Made by a program: the position numbers and the translations under genes
Assembly (NCBI RefSeq): GCF_022627325.1
Contig: NZ_JAETZZ010000004.1
Location: 310,001-374,000 of the forward strand
DNA: 64,000 bases
Direction: 5' to 3'
Origin: Pseudomonas putida
GTDB taxonomy: Bacteria; Pseudomonadota; Gammaproteobacteria; Pseudomonadales; Pseudomonadaceae
Part shown: positions 1 through 10,357 of the stretch, piece after piece
Layout of the letters: each line of letters begins with the position of its first letter
How positions within the stretch are numbered: the stretch's first letter is position 1
Notes under the pieces: model-generated
Told to the model about the DNA's origin: nothing
Database searches by the model: none
The model's input: only the letters and a program-made list of their open reading frames with translations

Positions 1-54
1 CACATGAGTTGAGGAAAATTTCGAAGTGCGGGTCTTCATGGTGGTCAGCTCCAT
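1..54 (-). CDS. N-terminus of an unidentified protein, cut by window edge
   Basis: Only the first 18 codons of a leftward gene are present. An ATG at 54 is preceded by an AGGAGT ribosome-binding site (complement of 61-66) at 7-nt spacing. A second in-frame ATG at 39 is also possible but has a poorer site. The visible peptide is basic and Ser/Thr-rich, which fits the start of a signal peptide, but this is too little to assign a family. The start is inferred from the Shine-Dalgarno sequence alone. Confidence 0.45.
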   Translation of the reverse strand, partial: MELTTMKTRTSKFSSTHV

Positions 55-232
55 TGGATCACTCCTGATAACGACGATGTCCGTAGCAGTCCATCCCATC
101 GCTCAATCCCTGGCATCGCCGTGTGTGTCAGCTCAAGGGTGCACAACGACTGTGTGCAGGGTTTTAGCGTGATGGCTATTGGCTGTGACTGAGTCGTTTT
201 TTGAATAGTTCAGAAAAAAATGCCAACTATTT

Positions 233-248
233 CTGACTGATCGGTCAG
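233..248. promoter_or_regulatory. Palindromic operator-like site
   Basis: CTGAC-N6-GTCAG is a perfect inverted repeat that reads almost as a full palindrome (CTGACTGATCGGTCAG). It sits in the 270-bp gap between the leftward gene at the edge and the convergent gene ending at 325. The form is typical of TetR-type operators. The cognate regulator is unknown, and no other function was recognised in the gap. Confidence 0.35.
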
Positions 249-324
249 TGGTATGGGGGCGGAACTTCCACTGTCAGAAGCGGTATTCCGGGCTGGAGGG
301 CAGCCCGGAACGGGGGCTGGCACG

Positions 325-669
325 TCAGTTTCCGCTGTTCTCGCCGGGGTGGCTGAGCGTGTGCAGATGGCGCCGTGAAAGCGCCAGAAAGCGCGGGGTA
401 GAGCCTATGTCCTCGTACAACGGGTCGCCTTCTTCGTCGGTGGAAATGACCTTGTTGCCCTGCACGTAGGGGAAGCTGGCCTCAAGCTCCTCAAGCGCCG
501 CTGCGACCAGTTCACCGAGCAACTCCTCGGCGGTGCGCTTGGGGTACATGTCGATGAGCGCCGCCAGGCGCGCCTCCGATTCCAGGTCAAGGTGCAAGGT
601 ATGGCCGGTCGGGCTCAGGGTGCCGGCGGCATTCTGTTCCCAGTGCTGGGCGAGTTCGCGGATTTTCAT
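325..669 (-). CDS. Small conserved Pseudomonas protein beside ppc
   Basis: A 114-aa soluble acidic protein. The chosen start, ATG at 669 ([12 protein letters not shown]), begins the ordered part of the protein; an upstream in-frame ATG at 708 adds 13 residues. There is no signal peptide or membrane segment. The N-terminal third could be a short ribbon-helix-helix-like or helical domain ([18 protein letters not shown]). Homologues next to ppc in Pseudomonas genomes are, from memory, labelled pilin-assembly or type 1 pili tip component, a label nothing in this sequence supports. It is divergent from ppc and likely shares its upstream region. Confidence 0.7.
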   Translation of the reverse strand: MKIRELAQHWEQNAAGTLSPTGHTLHLDLESEARLAALIDMYPKRTAEELLGELVAAALEELEASFPYVQGNKVISTDEEGDPLYEDIGSTPRFLALSRRHLHTLSHPGENSGN

Positions 670-838
670 GATGACCTCTGTCAACGCCTTGAAAAGGCTG
701 CACTGCATCGGACTGCTACGTGTTTACTTTAGTTTGCTTTACCGGTCATGGCTTGCCATGGCAGCCCTGCTATGGGCACTCTTGGCCAGTGCTGTATCCG
801 GAGCAGAGCGCGGGCGAGCCGTGCCGAAGAGAGGGCCA

Positions 839-3466
839 ATGACTGATATCGATGTGCGCTTGCGTGAAGATGTCCATGTGTTGGGGGATTTGCTGGGCGA
901 AACCATACGCCAGCAGCACGGTGACGCGTTCGTGCAGAAGATCGAGGACATTCGTCATAGCGCCAAGGCGGACCGGCGCAGCGCCGGCGAACAGCTGAGC
1001 TCTACGTTGGCGAACCTGGGCGAGGACGACTTGCTGCCGGTGGCGCGTGCCTTCAACCAGTTCCTCAACCTGGCCAACATGGCTGAGCAGTACCAGTTGA
1101 TCCGCCGCCGCGACGCCGAGCAGCCAGAACCTTTCGAGGCGCGGGTGCTGCCTGAGCTGCTGGCGCGTCTCAAGCAGGCCGGGCACAAGGACGATGCCTT
1201 GGCCAGGCAGTTGGCCAAGCTCGACATCCAGTTGGTGCTCACCGCGCACCCGACCGAAGTGGCACGCCGCACGCTGATCCAGAAGTACGATGCCATTGCC
1301 GGCCAGCTGGCCGCGCAGGACCATCGCGACCTGACTCCGGTCGAGCGCCAGCAGGTACGCGAGCGCCTGCGCCGGTTGATCGCTGAGGCCTGGCACACAG
1401 AAGAAATCCGCCGCACCCGGCCAACGCCGGTAGACGAAGCCAAATGGGGCTTCGCGGTGATCGAACACTCCCTGTGGCATGCCATCCCCAGCCACTTGCG
1501 CAAGGTGGACAAGGCGCTGTTCGACGCCACTGGCCTGCGCCTGCCACTGGAAGCGGCCCCCGTGCGCTTTGCCTCCTGGATGGGTGGCGACCGTGATGGC
1601 AACCCCAATGTGACCGCCGCCGTGACCCGCGAAGTGTTGCTGCTGGCGCGCTGGATGGCGGCCGACCTGTTCCTGCGCGATGTCGACGCGCTGGCCGCGG
1701 AGCTGTCCATGCAGCAAGCCAGCAGCGCTGTGCGCGAGCGGGTAGGGGACACCCCTGAACCGTACCGCGCCGTTCTCAAGCGCTTGCGTGACCGCTTGCG
1801 GGCGACGCGCGCCTGGGCCCATGCGTCGCTCACCGCAACCCAGCCGGCCAGTGCCGAGGTGCTGGTGGACAACCGTGACCTGATCGCGCCGCTGGAGCTG
1901 TGCTACCAGTCCCTGCACGAATGCGGCATGGGCGTGATCGCCGATGGGCCATTGCTCGACAGCCTGCGACGTGCCGTGACATTCGGCCTGTTCCTGGGGC
2001 GGCTGGACGTGCGCCAGGATGCCGCCCGACACCGCGACGCACTGTCGGAGATCACCGAATATCTGGGCATGGGCAGCTATGCGGACTGGGATGAAGACAA
2101 GCGTATCGCCTTCCTGCAGGCCGAACTGAAAAACCGCCGGCCTTTGCTGCCGGCCCACTTCATGCCCCAGGCGGACACTGCCGAAGTGCTTGCCACCTGT
2201 CGCGAAATCGCTGCGGCGCCGGGTGCGTCGCTCGGTTCTTATGTGATCTCCATGGCCGGCGCGGCATCGGACGTGCTGGCGGTGCAATTGCTGCTCAAGG
2301 AAGCGGGGCTGACCCGGCCGATGCGGGTCGTGCCGCTGTTCGAAACCCTCGCCGACCTGGACAACGCAGGCCCTGTGATGGAGCGGCTGCTCGGCCTGCC
2401 GGGCTACCGCGCGGGCTTGCGCGGGCCGCAGGAAGTGATGATCGGCTACTCCGATTCGGCCAAGGACGCCGGAACCACTGCCGCGGCCTGGGCCCAATAC
2501 CGGGCGCAGGAAAACCTGGTGCGCATCTGCCGTGAGCATCAGGTCGAACTGCTGCTGTTCCATGGCCGCGGTGGCACAGTCGGCCGCGGCGGTGGCCCGG
2601 CGCATGCGGCGATCCTGTCGCAACCACCGGGGTCGGTGGCGGGGCGGTTCCGCACTACCGAGCAAGGCGAGATGATCCGCTTCAAGTTTGGTTTGCCAGG
2701 CATCGCCGAGCAGAACCTCAACCTGTACCTGGCGGCGGTGCTGGAAGCCACCTTGCTGCCGCCGCCACCCCCGGAGCCGGCCTGGCGCGCCTTGATGGAC
2801 CAACTGGCTGCCGATGGGGTCAAGGCTTACCGCGGTGTGGTGCGGGAGAACCCCGACTTCGTCGAGTATTTCCGCCAGTCCACACCCGAACAGGAACTGG
2901 GGCGTCTGCCGCTGGGCAGCCGCCCGGCCAAGCGCCGTGCCGGTGGAATCGAAAGCCTGCGGGCCATTCCATGGATCTTCGGCTGGACGCAGACGCGTCT
3001 GATGCTGCCGGCCTGGTTGGGCTGGGAGACCGCATTGGGCAATGCACTGGCACGGGGGCAGGGTGAATTGCTGGCGCAGATGCGTGAACAGTGGCCGTTC
3101 TTTCGTACCCGCATCGACATGCTGGAGATGGTCCTGGCCAAAGCGGATGCACAAATTGCCGAGGCCTACGACGAACGTCTGGTGCAACCGGAATTGCTTC
3201 CTTTAGGTGCACACCTGCGCGACCTATTGTCGCAGTCCTGTCAGGTGGTACTGGCCCTCACCGGCCAACAGGTGCTACTGGCGCACAGCCCGGAAACCCT
3301 GGAATTCATCAGCCTGCGCAACACCTACCTGGACCCGCTGCACCGGCTCCAGGCCGAGCTGCTGGCGCGCTCGCGCAGCCGCGAAGCCGCTCTGGACAGC
3401 CCGTTGGAGCAGGCCCTGCTGGTGACCGTTGCAGGGATCGCCGCAGGCCTGCGCAACACGGGCTGA
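839..3466 (+). CDS. ppc: Phosphoenolpyruvate carboxylase
   Basis: An 875-aa protein of full family length. It carboxylates PEP with bicarbonate to oxaloacetate, replenishing the TCA cycle in the cytoplasm. Visible signatures are [12 protein letters not shown] (the conserved catalytic-His motif near residue 140), the Gly-rich [14 protein letters not shown], and the conserved C-terminal end GLRNTG. The ATG at 839 was chosen because it starts the conserved [16 protein letters not shown]. The reading frame is open about 300 nt further upstream but that part is not conserved-looking. It is followed by a hairpin and then adk. Confidence 0.97.
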   Translation: MTDIDVRLREDVHVLGDLLGETIRQQHGDAFVQKIEDIRHSAKADRRSAGEQLSSTLANLGEDDLLPVARAFNQFLNLANMAEQYQLIRRRDAEQPEPFEARVLPELLARLKQAGHKDDALARQLAKLDIQLVLTAHPTEVARRTLIQKYDAIAGQLAAQDHRDLTPVERQQVRERLRRLIAEAWHTEEIRRTRPTPVDEAKWGFAVIEHSLWHAIPSHLRKVDKALFDATGLRLPLEAAPVRFASWMGGDRDGNPNVTAAVTREVLLLARWMAADLFLRDVDALAAELSMQQASSAVRERVGDTPEPYRAVLKRLRDRLRATRAWAHASLTATQPASAEVLVDNRDLIAPLELCYQSLHECGMGVIADGPLLDSLRRAVTFGLFLGRLDVRQDAARHRDALSEITEYLGMGSYADWDEDKRIAFLQAELKNRRPLLPAHFMPQADTAEVLATCREIAAAPGASLGSYVISMAGAASDVLAVQLLLKEAGLTRPMRVVPLFETLADLDNAGPVMERLLGLPGYRAGLRGPQEVMIGYSDSAKDAGTTAAAWAQYRAQENLVRICREHQVELLLFHGRGGTVGRGGGPAHAAILSQPPGSVAGRFRTTEQGEMIRFKFGLPGIAEQNLNLYLAAVLEATLLPPPPPEPAWRALMDQLAADGVKAYRGVVRENPDFVEYFRQSTPEQELGRLPLGSRPAKRRAGGIESLRAIPWIFGWTQTRLMLPAWLGWETALGNALARGQGELLAQMREQWPFFRTRIDMLEMVLAKADAQIAEAYDERLVQPELLPLGAHLRDLLSQSCQVVLALTGQQVLLAHSPETLEFISLRNTYLDPLHRLQAELLARSRSREAALDSPLEQALLVTVAGIAAGLRNTG

Positions 3467-3496
3467 GGCCCTGCCTGGGGGCTCGCCCGCAGGGCC
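3467..3496 (+). terminator. Hairpin after ppc
   Basis: GGCCCTGC (3467-3474) pairs with GCAGGGCC (3489-3496), and the 14-nt loop can itself pair GGGC/GCCC. Only a TT follows, so this is a weak intrinsic terminator at best. Confidence 0.45.
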
Positions 3497-3606
3497 TTGG
3501 TGGGGACCAGGCCAGGGCAGGGCAGGTGGTTGCGCTTGGCGCAACCATCCGCCGCCTTGGCTACAGATGGCCCATTCCTGCAACTTTGGGACGCTTGTCT
3601 GGCTGA

Positions 3607-4374
<768 letters not shown>

Positions 4375-4393
4375 TCCATCACCGTGCGTCACG

Positions 4394-4413
4394 ACGGCCC
4401 GCTTGCGGGCCGT
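4394..4413 (+). terminator. Rho-independent terminator of adk
   Basis: A perfect 8-bp stem ACGGCCCG/CGGGCCGT with loop CTTG, followed by TGTCGTTTAT. It lies 20 bp after the adk stop. A TATACT (4421-4426) immediately downstream may be the -10 element of tsaB. Confidence 0.75.
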
Positions 4414-4461
4414 TGTCGTTTATACTGCCGCTCTTTTCACTTGCTCCTGGATACCCGTTCG

Positions 4462-5136
4462 ATGACCACCCTGCTGGCCCTGGATACCGCCACCGAAGCC
4501 TGTTCCGTCGCGCTGCTGCATGACGGCAAGGTAACCAGCCATTACGAGGTGATCCCGCGCATGCACGCGCAGAAGCTGCTGCCGATGATCAAGCAGCTGC
4601 TGAATGATTCCGGCGTGGCGCTCAATGCCCTCGATGCCATTGCCTTCGGCCGTGGCCCCGGCGCCTTCACCGGCGTGCGGATCGCCATCGGCGTGGTGCA
4701 AGGCCTGGCTTTCGCGCTGGAGCGCCCAGTCCTGCCAGTGTCCAACCTGGCCGCGCTGGCTCAGGGGGCCTTGCGCGAGCATGGCGCGCAGCAGGTAGCG
4801 GCGGCCATCGATGCGCGCATGGACGAGGTGTACTGGGGTTGCTACCAGGCGGTGGGTGGCGAGATGCGCCTGCAAGGCCTGGAAGCGGTGCTGCCACCGG
4901 AGCGCGTGGCGTTGCCAGAGGGCAGCGGCGGCGATTGGTACGGTGCCGGTACCGGCTGGGGCTATGCCGAGCGTCTGGCCGTGCAGGCCAGTGCCAGCAA
5001 CCCGGCGGCATTGCCCAATGCGCTGGACATCCTCAGCCTGGCCAGCTTCGCCTGGGCACGGGGCGAGGCAATCGTCGCCGATCAGGCGCAACCGGTTTAC
5101 CTGCGCGATAATGTCGCTACGCCCAAAGCCCGCTGA
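4462..5136 (+). CDS. tsaB: tRNA threonylcarbamoyladenosine synthesis factor TsaB
   Basis: A 224-aa ASKHA-fold protein of the TsaB/YeaZ family. It scaffolds TsaD and TsaE in making t6A at position 37 of ANN-decoding tRNAs. The N-terminus LALDTATEACSVALL and the GRGPGAFTGVRIAIG segment are family signatures. The ATG at 4462 begins the conserved MTTLLALDTATE; the longer open frame crosses the adk terminator and was rejected. The tcdA gene at 52085, which makes the cyclic form of t6A, is part of the same modification pathway. Confidence 0.95.
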   Translation: MTTLLALDTATEACSVALLHDGKVTSHYEVIPRMHAQKLLPMIKQLLNDSGVALNALDAIAFGRGPGAFTGVRIAIGVVQGLAFALERPVLPVSNLAALAQGALREHGAQQVAAAIDARMDEVYWGCYQAVGGEMRLQGLEAVLPPERVALPEGSGGDWYGAGTGWGYAERLAVQASASNPAALPNALDILSLASFAWARGEAIVADQAQPVYLRDNVATPKAR

Positions 5137-5265
5137 CGGCTGTCCGTCGGTTATCGCGCTTGTCGATAAAACCTTTGGTGCAAACTGTGGTCCAGTTATC
5201 ACTAGGGCATTAGCGACGGAACACTGATGCTGCTAAATTGCCATCATTGGTCCTGAGTGCTCATC

Positions 5266-5553
5266 ATGCGTATCGACGGTTTCTCATCGCAGTCCTATCC
5301 GGTAAAGCGCGCGCCGCGTAAGGCGCCGGTGCGCGATGAGAGCATCGACGATGCCGAGCTCGTCGAAGAGGGCGATGCCGCTCAGGAAGCGGCGCCGCGC
5401 CGTCGCCCCGGTGGCCTGCCGGCCCGCCAGCAGGACATGGTGTTCCCACGGGCGCGTGACCGCCGCACGGCGACCGCGCTGGCCAGCTACCTCAGTACTG
5501 CCGGTTTTACCGATTGGGACATGGAAGTGCTGGGGCTGGACCTGTACATTTGA
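5266..5553 (+). CDS. Hypothetical protein, conserved-looking, 95 aa
   Basis: A small, highly charged soluble protein beginning MRIDGFSSQSYPVKR, with an acidic stretch (DDAELVEEGDA), a Pro/Arg-rich middle and a hydrophobic C-terminus ending LDLYI. No domain was recognised. It ends 3 bp before the next gene, which suggests co-transcription with the DUF72 gene. The inner ATG at 5266 was preferred over 5257 because MRIDGF looks like a natural start; the RBS does not decide. Confidence 0.7.
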   Translation: MRIDGFSSQSYPVKRAPRKAPVRDESIDDAELVEEGDAAQEAAPRRRPGGLPARQQDMVFPRARDRRTATALASYLSTAGFTDWDMEVLGLDLYI

Positions 5554-5556
5554 GGG

Positions 5557-6426
5557 ATGAGTTCATCCCACCTGCCTTATTTCCTGGGTTGCCCGTCTTG
5601 GAGCGAAAGCGCCTGGCGCGACTACCTGTATCCCGCTGACGCCCGCACCGGCGAGTTTCTTGGCCTTTACAGCCAGGTGCTCAATGCGGTCGAGGGCAAC
5701 ACCACGTTCTATGCCCGCCCAGCGCCGAGCACTGTCGAGCGTTGGGCGCAGGTCATGCCCGCGCACTTTCGTTTCACTGCCAAATTCCCCCGCGATGTCA
5801 GCCATGAAGGCGACCTGCGCGAGCGACTGGAAGCAGCATTGGACTTCACCCGGCTGCTGGCGCCCCTCGGCCAGCGGGTGTCACCGTACTGGTTGCAATT
5901 GCCGGCGCAGTTCGGCCCGGCCCGGCTGGCTGAGCTGGGGCAGTTTCTCGATCAGATCGGTGTGCCTGTGGCGGTGGAAGTGCGTAATCAGGCTTTTTTC
6001 GCCAAGGGTGAAGAGGAGCGTCTGCTCAACCGTTTGCTTAATGAGCGCGGTGTTGAGCGTATCTGCCTGGACCCGCGTGCGTTGTTCAGCTGTACCTCGC
6101 GTGAAGCCGCCGTGCTCGATGCGCAAGCCAAGAAGCCCAAGGTTCCGCCGCGCCCCGCCGCGTTCAGCCAGCACCCACAGGTCCGCTTTATCGGCCACCC
6201 TGTGCTCGAGGCCAACGAAGCGTTCCTTTCGCCATGGGTTGAAAAGGTCGCCTGCTGGATCGAGGAAGGCCGTAGCCCTTACATCTTCCTGCACACCTCG
6301 GACAACCGCCTGGCCGCCGCGCTGGCCCAGCGTTTTCATCAGCGGCTGATGGCGCGCCTGCCGGGGCTGGCGGCGTTGTGGGAATTGCCACGGGCCCCGG
6401 AGGTCGAACAACTGGGGCTACTTTGA
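5557..6426 (+). CDS. DUF72 family protein (YecE-like)
   Basis: A 289-aa TIM-barrel-like DUF72 protein. Signatures are FLGCPSWSESAWRDYLYP near the N-terminus, the VEGNTTFYARP segment, FRFTAKFPRDVSHEG, and VAVEVRNQAFF. The biochemical function of the family is not firmly established. The gene starts 3 bp after the preceding small gene and ends 29 bp before a superfamily enzyme, so a short operon is likely. Confidence 0.9.
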   Translation: MSSSHLPYFLGCPSWSESAWRDYLYPADARTGEFLGLYSQVLNAVEGNTTFYARPAPSTVERWAQVMPAHFRFTAKFPRDVSHEGDLRERLEAALDFTRLLAPLGQRVSPYWLQLPAQFGPARLAELGQFLDQIGVPVAVEVRNQAFFAKGEEERLLNRLLNERGVERICLDPRALFSCTSREAAVLDAQAKKPKVPPRPAAFSQHPQVRFIGHPVLEANEAFLSPWVEKVACWIEEGRSPYIFLHTSDNRLAAALAQRFHQRLMARLPGLAALWELPRAPEVEQLGLL

Positions 6427-6455
6427 CCCTCACCGACCAGTAGGAGGTTGTGACC

Positions 6456-7286
6456 ATGGATGTACAAACCCTGCGTGCCGAAGCCTTCAAAGCCCTGCAC
6501 GAGCGCGATGGGGCGTTCGTCATCCCCAACCCTTGGGATGCCGGCTCCGCCAAGCTACTGGCAGACCTCGGTTTCGAGGCCCTGGCTACCACCAGTGCAG
6601 GCCTTGCCTTCAGCCTTGGCCGAGCGGATGCCGAAGCGGCGCTGAGCCTGGAGGAAACCCTTGGCAACGCCGGGATGATCGTCGATGCCACTGCCTTGCC
6701 AGTTGCCGCCGACCTGGAAAATGGTTTTGGTGACCTGCCGGACGACTGTGCCCACGCTATCTTGCGAGCCGCCGAAGCAGGGTTGGTCGGCGGCTCGATC
6801 GAAGATGCCAGTGGGCGCCGCGACGCGCCGATCTATGACCTGGGCCTGGCGGTGGAGCGGGTGAGGGCTGCAGTGCAGGCGGCGCGCAGCCTGCCATTCC
6901 CCTTCACGCTTTGCGCTCGCGCGGAAAACCTGCTGCACGGGCGTATGGACCTGGATGACACCATCCTGCGTCTGCAGGCTTACGCCGAAGCGGGCGCAGA
7001 CGTGCTCTATGCGCCGGGTTTGCGCTCTGCCGAAGAAATTCGCGCGGTGGTGCAGGCCGTGGCACCAAAACCTGTCAATGTGCTGATGGGGCTGGCGGGT
7101 GTGCCATTGAGCGTCAATCAGCTGCAGGACTTGGGCGTACGCCGCATCAGCGTGGGCTCTTCACTGGCACGTGCAGCGCTCGGTGCGTTCCAGCGCGCGG
7201 CGTTGGAAATTCGTGACCAGGGCACGTTCAGCTACGGTGAGCAGGCGCTGCCGTTCGCCCAGCTCAACGACCTGTTCCGGCGCTGA
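6456..7286 (+). CDS. Isocitrate lyase / PEP mutase superfamily enzyme
   Basis: A 276-aa (beta/alpha)8 enzyme of the PEP mutase/isocitrate lyase superfamily. These enzymes make or break C-C or P-C bonds of 2-oxo acids using Mg2+. Visible features are VIPNPWDAGSAKLL, LEDGFGD-type sequence (DLENGFGD), SIEDA and CARAENLLHGR. The canonical KKCGH loop of true isocitrate lyases is absent, so oxaloacetate decarboxylase or phosphonomutase-like activity is possible; the substrate cannot be read. Start: ATG at 6456 behind TAGGAGG at 9-nt spacing, preferred over the GTG at 6450. Confidence 0.88.
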   Translation: MDVQTLRAEAFKALHERDGAFVIPNPWDAGSAKLLADLGFEALATTSAGLAFSLGRADAEAALSLEETLGNAGMIVDATALPVAADLENGFGDLPDDCAHAILRAAEAGLVGGSIEDASGRRDAPIYDLGLAVERVRAAVQAARSLPFPFTLCARAENLLHGRMDLDDTILRLQAYAEAGADVLYAPGLRSAEEIRAVVQAVAPKPVNVLMGLAGVPLSVNQLQDLGVRRISVGSSLARAALGAFQRAALEIRDQGTFSYGEQALPFAQLNDLFRR

Positions 7287-7292
7287 AGCGCG

Positions 7293-7979
7293 GTGCGCGC
7301 ATGGGTGCTGCTGTGCGGGCTGCTGCTGGTAGCAGGCGTTTTATGGCAGCTGGGTTGGCGCCTGCCCCAGGCGTGGGATCCGTGGGCAGCACTGGACGTT
7401 GGTCAGCCGCCGAACCTGCTGACGCCTTACAAGCTTTCGCGTTTGCGCGATGACCCTCAGTTGTGCCGCCAAGCGTTGGCCACCACCAGCCTGCGCTATC
7501 GGGCGCAGGCCGATAGCCCGGCATCGGCCAATTGCCCATTGCAAAACGTCTGGCGGATAGAAAGAGGCCAGGCGCGGTTGAGCAGCAGTTTTCTGGCCAG
7601 TTGCCCGTTGGCGGTGGCCTATGCGCTGTTCGAGAAGCATGGCTTGCAACCTGCGGCGCAGCAGGTGTTCGGCCAGCCGGTGGCGCAGGTCGATCATCTG
7701 GGCAGCTTTGCCTGCCGCAATGTCTATCACCGCAAGCAGGGCCGGCTCAGTCAGCACGCCACGGCCAATGCGCTGGATATCAGCGGCTTTCGTCTACAAG
7801 ATGGGCAGCGGATCGTGCTGGCGCGGGACTGGCAGGCAGGTGGACAAAAGGCAGCCTTCCTGCGGCAGGTACAGCAAGCGGCCTGCAAGAGTTTCAGCAC
7901 GGTGCTGGGGCCGGAATACAACGCCGCTCACCGCAATCACTTTCACCTGGACATGGGCGTGTGGCAGGTCTGCCGTTGA
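7293..7979 (+). CDS. Extensin-like C-terminal domain protein, membrane-anchored
   Basis: A 228-aa protein with a GTG start and one N-terminal hydrophobic segment (about residues 3-20, WVLLCGLLLVAGVLWQLGW), then a periplasmic extensin-like C domain. HATANALDISGF and the terminal HRNHFHLDMG supply the conserved His/Asp residues that recall M15-type peptidoglycan peptidases. A cell-wall role is inferred from this. Six cysteines suggest disulfides. It begins 6 bp after the preceding gene and converges, with only 2 bp between, on the next gene. Confidence 0.85.
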   Translation: MRAWVLLCGLLLVAGVLWQLGWRLPQAWDPWAALDVGQPPNLLTPYKLSRLRDDPQLCRQALATTSLRYRAQADSPASANCPLQNVWRIERGQARLSSSFLASCPLAVAYALFEKHGLQPAAQQVFGQPVAQVDHLGSFACRNVYHRKQGRLSQHATANALDISGFRLQDGQRIVLARDWQAGGQKAAFLRQVQQAACKSFSTVLGPEYNAAHRNHFHLDMGVWQVCR

Positions 7980-7981
7980 CA

Positions 7982-8602
7982 TCAGGCGTGAACGCGAACG
8001 TTGTTCAGCACGACCGGCCGTGCCCAATGGATGTCGAACGCCAGGTCGTTCTGCTGCTTGGCCATGGTCGCGGCGTCGAAAGGCTCTGGCGCGGGGTCGA
8101 GCAGGGCAGTCTCGAACTCGGCGATAGGCAGGTGCAGCGGGCGCGGGGAGGGTGCAGGGCCTGGCTCGGCAAGCGGCTGCCCCTGGCTGATGACGACCGG
8201 GCGTAGCCAGCTGTTGGTGATGTCCAGTTGGCGCTGCTGCTGAATCATCTCGGCGGCGCTGAATGGCTCCGGCGCGGGCTCCAGCAGGTTGGCTTCGAGT
8301 TCGGCCTTGGGCAGGAACAGGGGCTCGGGTGGTGCAACGATGGTGTCGTGCACGGGGCAGGCGCGCTGGGCATCGATCAGGGCCAGGGCCCTCGCTCCGC
8401 CAATCGGCTCACCGCTGACGGTGTCATACTGCACCAGCGCCTGATGGCTGCTGTCTGCCTCATCCCCTTGCTGTTCGGCCATGGCGCGGGCAAAGAAATC
8501 CTGCCACAGGTGGCTGACGCCTCCCAGTGCCTGGGTATTCTGCCGACCGTAGTTGCCGACGGGCGACAGGTAGGTCAAGCCGATGGGAAGAGTATCTGTC
8601 AT
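7982..8602 (-). CDS. Hypothetical protein with an internal duplication
   Basis: A 206-aa cytoplasmic protein without recognised domains. Residues of about 94-135 and 151-193 repeat each other: LPKAELEANLLEPAPEPF against LPIAEFETALLDPAPEPF, then QQRQLDITNSWLRPVV against QQNDLAFDIHWARPVV. The N-terminus begins MTDTLPIGLTYLSPVG. It is divergent from rsmJ. The repeat suggests a two-fold structural or binding unit; the function is unknown. Confidence 0.78.
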   Translation of the reverse strand: MTDTLPIGLTYLSPVGNYGRQNTQALGGVSHLWQDFFARAMAEQQGDEADSSHQALVQYDTVSGEPIGGARALALIDAQRACPVHDTIVAPPEPLFLPKAELEANLLEPAPEPFSAAEMIQQQRQLDITNSWLRPVVISQGQPLAEPGPAPSPRPLHLPIAEFETALLDPAPEPFDAATMAKQQNDLAFDIHWARPVVLNNVRVHA

Positions 8603-8676
8603 GGCAGTCGTGCGCGTTGTGCTCTGGCAGAATAGCGGGATATTGCCTGTATCGGCCGAGGGTGCCGATTCATTAA

Positions 8677-9483
<807 letters not shown>

Positions 9484-9496
9484 TCAGGATCGCGTG

Positions 9497-9529
9497 CTGA
9501 CTCTACCGGCTCTATACCGGTACGGTCAG
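9497..9529. terminator. Bidirectional hairpin between rsmJ and tetR gene
   Basis: CTGAC...GTCAG encloses TACCG...CGGTA (CTCTACCGGCTCTATACCGGTACGG). The position between convergent stop codons fits a shared terminator, although no clear T-tract follows. Confidence 0.5.
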
Positions 9530-9536
9530 CCAGAAC

Positions 9537-10166
9537 TCAGGGCCGAAACGCCCGAATGAACACCCCCACCACCTCGCGCACATGCGCCTCGGCCTCAGCT
9601 CCCTCCAATGGCCCCGCACACCCCAGCAGCAGCCGGTAATCGGGCGCACCTTTGACCAGGCAGAAGAAGTGCTCGGCCGCGCGCAACGGATTGTCGATGC
9701 GCAACAGGCCGCGCTCGGCGACCTCGCGCAGCAACCCTTCCATGCCTGCCAGCACCCGTTTCGGGCCGGCTTCGTAGAAGTACTCGCCAAAACCGGGGTC
9801 CTGGCTGCCCTGGGCCATGATCAGGCGGCTGAGTTTTACCGCTTCATCACTGCTGATCAACGCCTGGAAGCCGCGGGCAATGGTCAGTAGCACTTCTTCC
9901 AGCGCGACGCCCTCGGGGTACTCGAACAGCAGATCAGGCAACTGGATCTGGCAGGTGGCCATGACCGCCGAGCAGAACAGGGTCTGCTTGTCGGTGAAGT
10001 GGCTGTACACGGTGAGCTTTGAAACACCTGCCGCCGCAGCGACCGCATCCATGCTGGTGTTGGCATAGCCGAGGCTGAGGAACAGCGTCTTGGCCGCTTC
10101 GAGGATCGCCTCGCGCTTGGCAAGGTCCTTGGGGCGACCTGGGCCGATGGGTGCGTCGTTGGGCAT
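9537..10166 (-). CDS. TetR/AcrR-family transcriptional repressor
   Basis: A 209-aa protein with an N-terminal helix-turn-helix (about residues 17-63: EAILEAAKTLFLSLGY...VSKLTVYSHFTDKQTLF) and a C-terminal ligand domain of the AefR/TetR_C type. Such repressors usually control a neighbouring efflux operon. Here the nearest pump, an RND operon with a TetR-like operator, starts at 38025, nearly 28 kb away behind an accessory block. From memory of P. putida gene order this regulator and that pump are normally adjacent. Confidence 0.93.
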   Translation of the reverse strand: MPNDAPIGPGRPKDLAKREAILEAAKTLFLSLGYANTSMDAVAAAAGVSKLTVYSHFTDKQTLFCSAVMATCQIQLPDLLFEYPEGVALEEVLLTIARGFQALISSDEAVKLSRLIMAQGSQDPGFGEYFYEAGPKRVLAGMEGLLREVAERGLLRIDNPLRAAEHFFCLVKGAPDYRLLLGCAGPLEGAEAEAHVREVVGVFIRAFRP

Positions 10167-10357
10167 TGGAGTCCATGTCTGGTTGAAGGGGCCCCCATCT
10201 TACCGGCTCGGTTGCCTTCCGGCTTCAGGGAATGGCCCATCGTTAACGTTGATTCATGGTTTTTCACTCATGATTGCAATTCCCTGCAGCAGGTTAGACA
10301 TTCACCGGCGTTTTCACACAGCCCAGGTCGATAGTGTGCCGCTCCTTTGGTCTCTGC
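10167..10357. other. Left junction between core and accessory block
   Basis: This 190-bp gap separates the TetR gene start from the end of the eptA-like gene. It holds the motif TTTTTCAC at 10260-10267, repeated further inside the cluster. No gene was seen. The exact insertion point cannot be placed without a comparison genome. Confidence 0.35.

Noticed and set aside
770..3187. An 805-codon minus-strand frame opposite ppc
   Set aside because: Antisense shadow of ppc with His/Gln/Arg-rich composition.
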